Program-made: the position numbers and the translations under genes
The notes under the pieces: generated by a model
Databases searched by the model: none
What the model was told of the DNA's origin: nothing
The model's input: the letters and a program-made list of their open reading frames with translations, nothing else
In this document: piece after piece, positions 49,201 to 58,200 of the stretch
How the letters are laid out: every line of letters begins with the position of its first letter
How positions within the stretch are numbered: the first letter of the stretch is position 1
NCBI RefSeq assembly: GCF_000247695.1
Contig: NW_004624747.1
Location: 7,297,440 to 7,361,439 of the forward strand
Origin: Heterocephalus glaber
Taxonomy: Eukaryota; Chordata; Mammalia; Rodentia; Bathyergidae
Length of the DNA stretch: 64,000 bases
Reading direction: 5' to 3'

Positions 49201-52200
49201 CCTGTTCCCATGGGGTTTAGGGGTGCACAGGCAGCTACTGTATATCAGATACTTCTGGCTCTTTAGAAAGGTGGTGGCCAGGGAGGGGCCTGACTGACAC
49301 AAGGAGTGTGGTGGAAAAGGAGGAGATAAGGGTGGAGGGGAAGCAGCTGGGCAGCCAGATGACCCTGGCTGACTGGATGGGAAGTGGCTGCAATGGGGAG
49401 AGTGCTCCCCAGGGGAGGTGCAGGGGGCAGTGGAGAAGGCACAGATGCTAGGTACACTTAAGGAAGAAGAGACAAGATTTGTTAAGGATTTGATGGAGAA
49501 CATGACAAGGAGGGGCTGGGAAAATTCCAAAGTATTTGGTGTGGGCAGCTGGAAAGACAGCATGGGCCTGAGACAGGTAGGGATGATGCAGTGCTCTGGG
49601 TCCCTCCCCTTGGGGACATGTCCCTGCATTTCCCGATGGGGGTGGCTCTAGTAGACATAAGGCAGCTGGCACAGGAAAGACCATGACATGAACTAGGGAG
49701 GGATGAGGCTGGACAAGGCAGAGCCTAGCAGCTGTGGAATGAGGAAGAAAATGGAGACTTAGTGGTGCTGCCAATAGATGGGAGAGGGCCAGGTAGCAGG
49801 GATTCTGAAGGTGAGGCAGTAGTTGGGATGCCCAGCACTGTAAGAGGAAAGTTGGGGGTTCTGGGAGATCCATTGTGGGGAACAGACAAAGCCTGAGACA
49901 GGACATTGACATGACTTCCACTCAGGAGTCAGGCTGGACTCTGCCCCTCCATTAAAATGGCTTTACTGGTCTGGGTGCCCTTCCTCAGTGTATCCTTGCA
50001 TGACGGACATGTGTCTTGGTGTGTGGTGAGGATTAAATGAGAAAATGAGCATGGAAGCCCTTGGGTCAGATTGTCCTGGGCCTGTCGTGGAAGCCCACCA
50101 TCATGCATGTTTTCCAGCCCAAGAAACAGGCCTGGGCACACTAGGCCCATTTCATACTCGCATGGGCTGGGTTAGGCCCAGGACAGCCATAACAGGCTGC
50201 TTTTCTGCTCAAGACACCATTTCTCTGGGGGACCTAGTCTTACACTACCTAAAAGAGTAGGTAGACCAGATCCCATGGCCATGGCCCTTTTTTTTTTTTT
50301 TTTTTTTGGTACCGGGGATTGAACTTGGGACCTTGTGCTTGCAAGGCAGGTGGTGGAACCACTGAGCTAAATCCCCAGCCCCAAATGGCACTTTGCATCC
50401 TGGGAACAGGGTAGACTCTCCCTCCCTGGCCAGGAAGGTGGTGTGGGCCCATGACCAGCAATCCTCATGTCCGCCGTCTGATCCCAGGTGAGCCACCACC
50501 CCCCATCAGCTGCCCACTATGCATGTTCTAAGCATGGCTGGAGCCTCTGGCAGGAGATCACCATCGCCAGCAAGTTCCGGGGAAAGTATATCTCCATCAT
50601 GCCACTCGGTAAGCTGGGGTTCTGGGTGCTCCTGGGACAGAAAGACATTCTGCTTCAGGGGGCAAATTCTGCCAACCCAAAAGCTGGCTTGGGGCTCCCA
50701 GAGGAGACTTCCTTGCAAGTCTGCTCCCACCAACACACACAATGCCTGCAGTCCTGGCTTATACCGTATGCCCTTAACATGCATGGATATTCCACTGGTT
50801 CTTAAGACCCTGGGCCTGTGGGTGAACTGGCCGGAGCCCTACATGAGGGCACCATGACTTCTGACCTGTACTCGGCCTCCAGGTGCCATCCACTTAGAAT
50901 TCCAGGCCAGTGGAAATCACTATGTATGGAGGAAGAGCACCTCAACTGTGCACAACATCATCGTGGGCAAGCTCTGGATTGACCAGGTCAGGGCTGGATA
51001 CCCTAGGAGGGGTATGTATGGCCCAGGGATTGGCCGCTGACCACTACCTTCTCTCACCAGTCAGGGGACATTGAGATTGTGAACCATAAGACCAATGACC
51101 GATGCCAGCTTAAGTTTGTACCCTACAGCTACTTCTCCAAAGAGGCAGCCCGAAAGGTAAGCAGGGCCACCTCCCAGAATCCCAGAAGGCACAGAGGGCT
51201 GTGTGCTTATTTCAGCCCTGCCGATGTTCACAGGTGACTGGAGTGGTGAGTGACAGCCAAGGAAAGGCCCACTATGTGCTGTCAGGCTCATGGAATGAGC
51301 AGATGGAATGCTCCAAGATCGTGCAGAGTAGCCCCAGCAGCCCTGGCTCTGATGGGAAGCAGAAGACAGTGTACCAGACCCTACCAGCCAAGCTGCTATG
51401 GAGGAAGTACCCACTGCCGTAAGTAGGGACTGGGGACCCTCTGTGGGAAACAGGGCCAATAGAGAGACAGAGAAAGGAGGCCAGGGAGAAGTAGAGAGCC
51501 AGAAGACACCACCCTACCTGGAAGAAACCACAGGTGGTCAGAAGGGCTTAGTTCACATAGGGGCAGAAAATGATGTGACTGACATCCCAGAGTGGAAGCC
51601 AGACACCCAGCTGCAAATGAATTTGAATCTATCATGTGGCAGCGAACACTATGCAGAGACTTTAAACAGGTGATAGGATAGAATCCTTCCCAGCATGGCT
51701 ACAAGAAATTATTTTTAAACCTTGATAATAACTTGTTAGAAACAATACTATAAAAAGTAGCACAGCAGATTCCAAAGAGAACATAATAGAAATTCTGCAA
51801 AGGAAAAATAATCAATTGAGAACTCTTTGAAAAGATTTAAAGAGAGAATGTGTTACCTGAATACAGGTCAGAAGAAATGATCACACTATAGCATAAAAGA
51901 GACAAAACCTGGAAAATACAAGAGCTAGAGTGAGAAGCCAAGCAAAGTTCCTACACTTGCTGCATCCCTTGGGATCTTGTTAGTGTGCAGAACTGTCAAA
52001 CCTCTTGAATGGGAACCTGCAATTCTATAAGGTCCGTAGGGCACCTGAACAGCATCCAGTGCACTTCTGGTTAGAGCCCTATGAGGAAACAGAGACTGCT
52101 TCTGAAGAGAAAACAGAGGACACTGCTATACCTGAATCTATGTAGTGAGACTGTTGAAAGTGAATCAGAATACGAAGCAGGGAGATTGCTAAAAGACATT

Positions 52201-55200
52201 ACTTGCTGAGAAACAGCACCGTGACAGCTGTCCTCTCATCAGCAATAATGGGAGGTTGAAGACAGGTAAATGAAATCTTCCATGTGCTAAAAATTTTCTG
52301 CCAGCCTCGCCTTGAATTTTACACCTGGAGTGACCATCTTTAAAAACTGAAGTTGAAATACAGACCTTTTCAGGCAAATAAAAACTTAGTTGGCTATCAA
52401 CAAACCTGTAGCTAAAGGCTATAGCTCAGGCAGGAAGGAACTGATCCTAGGTGAAAGATATGAGATGTATTAATGAGTGAAGAATAAAAACTGTATGAAT
52501 TTAAATGAACCCTGAATAATAAAGAATAATAATGTCACCTAGGGTTCAAAATTTGAGAATACAACCACCCCACTATGTAAGTCAGAAGAGGAATAAATGG
52601 AGGGAAACCATGCCAACTAGGAAGAAGGGTCAAGACTTGCTTTAAGGGGCTAGGGATGTAACTCAGTGGTAGAGCATGTGTTTAGCATGCATGAGGCCCT
52701 GGGTTCAAGCCCTTGCATGTGTGAATGCATTAACTTTTGACTGTAGGAAGTATGGATATTGTAATTCCTAGAGTAACCATTAAATAATACATTTAACTAG
52801 AATCCCAGAAGGAAAGGAAAGAAGTAGGTAAACATAGCACAGAGGGAAAATAGTTAAAGAAATAATGCAAATATTTTCCCAAAATAAAAGAGATAAAAGG
52901 GCCTTAGCTTAAAAGGGTCTATATAGTATAAAGAAATATATAAAGAAAAACATTCACCTAGACCATGCTATAGTCAAATTAAGACTATCAAAGAATAAAT
53001 TCTAATAGCTTCCAGACAGAAGTGAAAGATTTCAGTCAAAGGTGAAGAATCAGACTGGCATCAGATATTTCAACAACTAGGACTCGAGTAATATTTTCAA
53101 ACTATGAAGAAAATGAAATTAGAAGGTAGAATTTTCTCTCCAGTCAAGTTATCATTCAGATATGAGGCCATGGGGTAAAGAGATTGGAAATGATCAAGAA
53201 ATTCTATATATAATTATACACATATGTATGAATTCACCAAAATGAATGTAACTATTATGTATCTCAAACATATACTCATAAAAAAATATGAGATCATGAT
53301 AAGAAAATTCCGTAGGTATACAGTCTTAGGTTTGCAACACAAAAAAACACAGTGAAACAGTATAAGACACAGCAATCTTAAAAGGACAGGGAAAAAATCC
53401 AGAAGATGTTGCAATAGATACATGAAGTAAAATTTAGTCTTTAAACAATTACTGGGAAGAATAAAAAGAAAATATGCCCATAATAATGCAGAGTTAAAAC
53501 TCTAGATAATGTTAACATGATGGGATTTTGGGGAAAAAAGGGTACCAGGGATGTGGAGAAATGCTAAGTTTTTATTAGAAGGAAGAGACATATGTATGTT
53601 TCTTAAAACAGTAAGAGAAGATTAAATGAAAAAGTAGGACAAATATAACATATAAACAGGTTCAAGCATATCAATGAAAATGGGCAAAAGCAAAATACTG
53701 ACTGGATTTGTGTGACTGGATTTGTTAAAATCCAGATACATGCTCCTTCTAAGAGATACACAAAACAAAGATGTGCAAAGATTGAAAGTAAAAGAGACAT
53801 TTCATGAAAACTGAACCCAAAAAGCTGCAGTAGTTATATTAATAACAGGTAAAATAGACTTGGGGAGGAAAGCAAGGAAAGAAAAGTTGCTACATAATGA
53901 AAGGTTAAGTTCATCAAGAAACTCTTAAGTTTCACAATAGACATGTAATAAAATAACCTCAAATATAGAAAGCACATATTGATACCTAAGGAAGAAATAG
54001 TAAGTCTGTCATCATCATGGGAAACAGAGATTTCAATATACCCCTCTCATTTGTTGATAAGACAAATTAAAAAAAACAGGGAGGATATGAAGAAGATTGA
54101 AACAACACAAGCTATACATAGATATGTGGATGCAGCAGCCACAGAATACACTTTTTTTCAATTACACATGGAATGTTTGAAAAAAATCAATCATGTATTA
54201 AGCAATAAACAGCCTCAACAAATTTACAGAGGGTAGCTTACAGAGTACGACTTATAAGACCTTTAAATTAGAGCAAAATTACAAAAACACTCCACATATT
54301 TAGGGAAAAAAACTAAGTTCCTAAATAACTCCTCAGTAAAATGAGAAATCAGAATGGAAATTTTTTAATACCTAGAACTGAATGGCATCAAAGACACCAA
54401 AACTGAATGGATGTGATGGGCAATCCCTCAAGTGAAATGTACTGTATTGCTTTAAATACTTTATACTTTAAATACTTTATACTTTTTTTTTTTTTTTTTG
54501 GTACCAGTGATCGAACTCGGGTCCTTGTGCTTGCACAGCAGGCAGCAAAACCACTGACCTAAATCCCCGGCTACTTTATACTTTTGAGGCTTTTTCTTTT
54601 CTGAGTTTCCATCCTTAACGTTAGAGAAAGTTCAACATATACACCCAAAAGAAGAAAAAATATATACCTTTAAAAAGACAGAAATTAATAGAATAGAGAA
54701 AAAATATAACAAAGTTTGATAAAGTTTGAAATTGACCCTTTGAGGAACAAAACAACTGGACAGTAGAGAAAACTACTAGTAAGACTGATCAAGATAGTAA
54801 TATGTATTATTCTTGTAATCTCAGCACTCCTGGAAGCTGAGGCAGGGGGACTGCAAATTCAGGGCCAGCCTGGAGAACTTAGTGACTTAGTGAGACCCTG
54901 TCTCAAAATAAAAAATGTTTAAAAGGGCTGGGAATGTAGTTCAGTAATAGCATGCCCCTGGATTCCATCCCTAGTATTCCAGTCAATCAATCAATCAAGT
55001 TTCATAGGATATGTAAAGTATAAAGACATATATTTAAAAGAGATAATTAAAACTCGGGAAGAACAAATTCTTAGAAAAACATTACTTATAAGAACTGATT
55101 CTAGAAAAATAAAATTCCCAAATACTCCTATAATAAAGAAACTAAAGTAGTAGTTTTAAATTACCCCAAGGACAAGGCCCAGATAACTTTTCAGGTGAAT

Positions 55201-58200
55201 TCATAAAATTCTCAAGAAATGTTAACCAATATTATATACAGTCTTCCAAACCACAAAAAGAGAGGAAGTGCTCTTTTATCCTACATTGTGAGGCCAGAAG
55301 AACCTTCATACACCAGCTAAGACAGTAACAGGAAAATAAAATTTTTAACTCCATTTCACTTATATAAGCAAAATTACAAAACAAGATATCAGAAAATCCA
55401 ATCCAACAGTGTATTAAAAAGATAAAAATCTTGGGCCGGGGATTTAGCTCAGTGGTTTCGCTGCCTGCTGCGCAAGCGCAAGGACCCGAGTTCGATCTCC
55501 GGCACCAAAAAAAAAAAAAGATAAAAATCTGTAATATTAATTTACCTAGAGTCTTCAAGAATATTTTTATTGGAAAATTCATAAATTATATTAATAGTCA
55601 TCAATACATTTAGAAAAAGCATTTTAGGTGCCTATACATGATTAATATGCAAAAGTCAATCACAGTTCCATAAACTAACAGCAAACAACTAGAAAATGCA
55701 ATTTACAAGATACCAATTACATCAGAAATATCAAAGACTTTGTAATAATCCTTATATTCAAGATCTCCAGAGAAAAAATTATCAAAATTTACTAAGAGCT
55801 ATCAAAGGAAGTGCTAAATAAATGGAGAAGTTAAATTGTTCATGGATTGAAAGACAGTATTGTAAAGATGTCATGATTTGAAGAGTCAGCAGATTGAACA
55901 AAATCCCAATAGGAATTTTCATGGAACTTGGTATTAGAATTTTAAAATTTATACTGCTGAATAAAGGATTTCTGGGAAAAAATAGGAATTACCTTACTAG
56001 ATATGAGGACTTATTTTGAAATTAAGATGGAATGGGATAGTGAGCCTATAAACAGTCCCATGGCTCTATGTATCCTTGATATATGACTAAGGTGACAATA
56101 AAATAGAAAAAGATAAACTGAATCCCTCCCTTAAAACAAAAATCAATTCCAGATAGAGGCCTTACAATTAATATTGTCTTATTGTTAAACAATAAAGTTA
56201 ATACTTTAAGTTTAAAAAATATAGATGAGTTTAGACCTTAAGAAATTACATTTTAAACAAGACATAGAAAAGCATTGATGTATTTAAGTATATCAAAACA
56301 TTTAATAAGTATATGAGGGGCCAGGGATTTAGCTCAGTGGTTCCGCCACCTGCCCCGCAAGCACAAGGACCCGAGTTCGATCCCCAGTACCAAAAAAAAA
56401 AGAATATGAACTTCTGTTCATTAAAAGAAATATTGTAGCTGGGTATGACGGTGCATGCCTGTAACCCCAGCTGAGGCAGGAAAATTGCCAAATTCAAGGC
56501 CAGTTTAGGCAACTTAGACCTTGTCTCAAAAATTTAAAAATGGGCTGAGGAAGTAGAATACTTCCCCAGCTTAAGGCCCTAGGTTCCATCCTCAGAACTA
56601 CAAAAAGAGAGAAATTTTGCTTATTAAAAGGCAATTTAGTTGGGGATGGTGGTGTACACAGCACTCGAGAGGCTGAGGCAGGAGGATTACTGAAAGTTCA
56701 AGGCCAGCCTGGGCATGTCTCAAAAAAAAATTAAAAAGCAATTTAAAGAAAGTGATTGTTGGGCTGGGGATTTAGCTCAGTGGTACTGCCACCTGCCTCA
56801 CAAGCGCATGGTCCCAAGTTCGATCCCCAGTACCAAAAAAAAAAAAAGAAAGAAAGAAAGTGATCGTTGTACTCAAGATTTACAAGGGAATAGATTTAAT
56901 ACAGGACACATAATTTATAGGATTATTTTATAATATTCACTAAAAAAAGTCAAATGCAGAGGAGGGTGAGAGATCTGTCCACGCGCTAGAGACCAAAGAA
57001 TCCAGCCGAGGTTCTGGATCCCACAGCAATGTCCCACACAAGTCCAGCTGAAGACCTAGAGACCAAGGCAAAGTCCTCCACAAGTCCAGGCCTAGAGCCC
57101 ACGGCACTGTCTCATGCAAGTCCGTATGGAGGATCTGCACTGGGAAGGCCCAAAGGCCAGTGGTGGAAGCTAGAAAGTCTGCGCCGGCGGGGTGAAGGGT
57201 CTGTGCCACCAGGCTGAGGGATCTGCACTGGAGCCAGGAAGTGAAATATACTGTATATGGCTAGTCAACACATGAAAACCATTGTCAAATCATCGGTAAT
57301 CAGGTAAATGCTAATCAAAACTACCACAATGAAATACCACTTTACTTTCATTTAATTAGCAAAAAATGACTAAGGCTGACAATATCAAGGGTTAAAGATT
57401 TGGATCCTCAGTATCTCTTTCAATACTGCTAGAGGGAGTATAATTTGGTGCAGCCACTTTAGATACTTCCTCTTTTTTGGATACTGGAAATTGAACCTTG
57501 GGACTCGTTGCTGCTAGGCAAATGCACTACTATTGAGCTACACCCTCAATGCTGGTCTTACTTCCTGAAGGTGAACTATCACATACACTATAACCTAGCA
57601 GTTCTACTTGTAGTATAGAAGAAATGTGTGCTTGCAGGCCAAAGAAAAGATAGGACAGAACAAAAGGAAAAAACAAGACAGTAGATCTAAATCCAGTATA
57701 TCAGTACAACTTGAGAATCTCTTATCTGAAAAATCTGAAATGCTCCAAAATCCAAAAGCTTGAGCATCAACATGACACTGTAAGTGGAAAATTCCACACC
57801 TGACCTGTGACAAGTCACAGTCAGTAATGCATATACAATCAAAATATTGTATTTAAACTGAAACATAAATGGATTTTGTGTTTAGATTTGGGTCCCATTC
57901 CCAAGATATGTCACTGCACAAGTATTATGAAATTTTAAAAACTACAAGTACTTCTGGTCCCATACATTTTGGATAATGGATACTCAACCTATAATACAAT
58001 ATTGCTCCCATTATAAGTGTAAGATTCAGAAAAATTTTGTAATGGTACCAAAGTTTTATGAAAGGTACGAAAAGAAACAGACTTCATAGCAAGTTTGGGC
58101 CAAGTACAAGTAGAAAAAGAAGTATACCCTGCATGTGGGCCCAACACAGTGGCCCAGACAAATTTTTTATGTAACATATATAGTCTGCAAGAGATACATC

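Larger units (their letters stand above)
54600..56310 (+). mobile_element. L1 ORF2 sequence, sense, with SINE insertions
   Basis: 'ttgttcatggattgaaagac', 'caaaatcccaataggaattt', 'tctgggaaaaaataggaatt' and 'gtcccatggctctatgtatc' follow L1 ORF2 order on the + strand. No long open frame survives. Confidence 0.75.

Noticed and set aside
54121..54240. Plus-strand frame around 54.1 kb as a small gene
   Set aside because: It aligns with the L1 ORF2 endonuclease region and is a repeat fossil.
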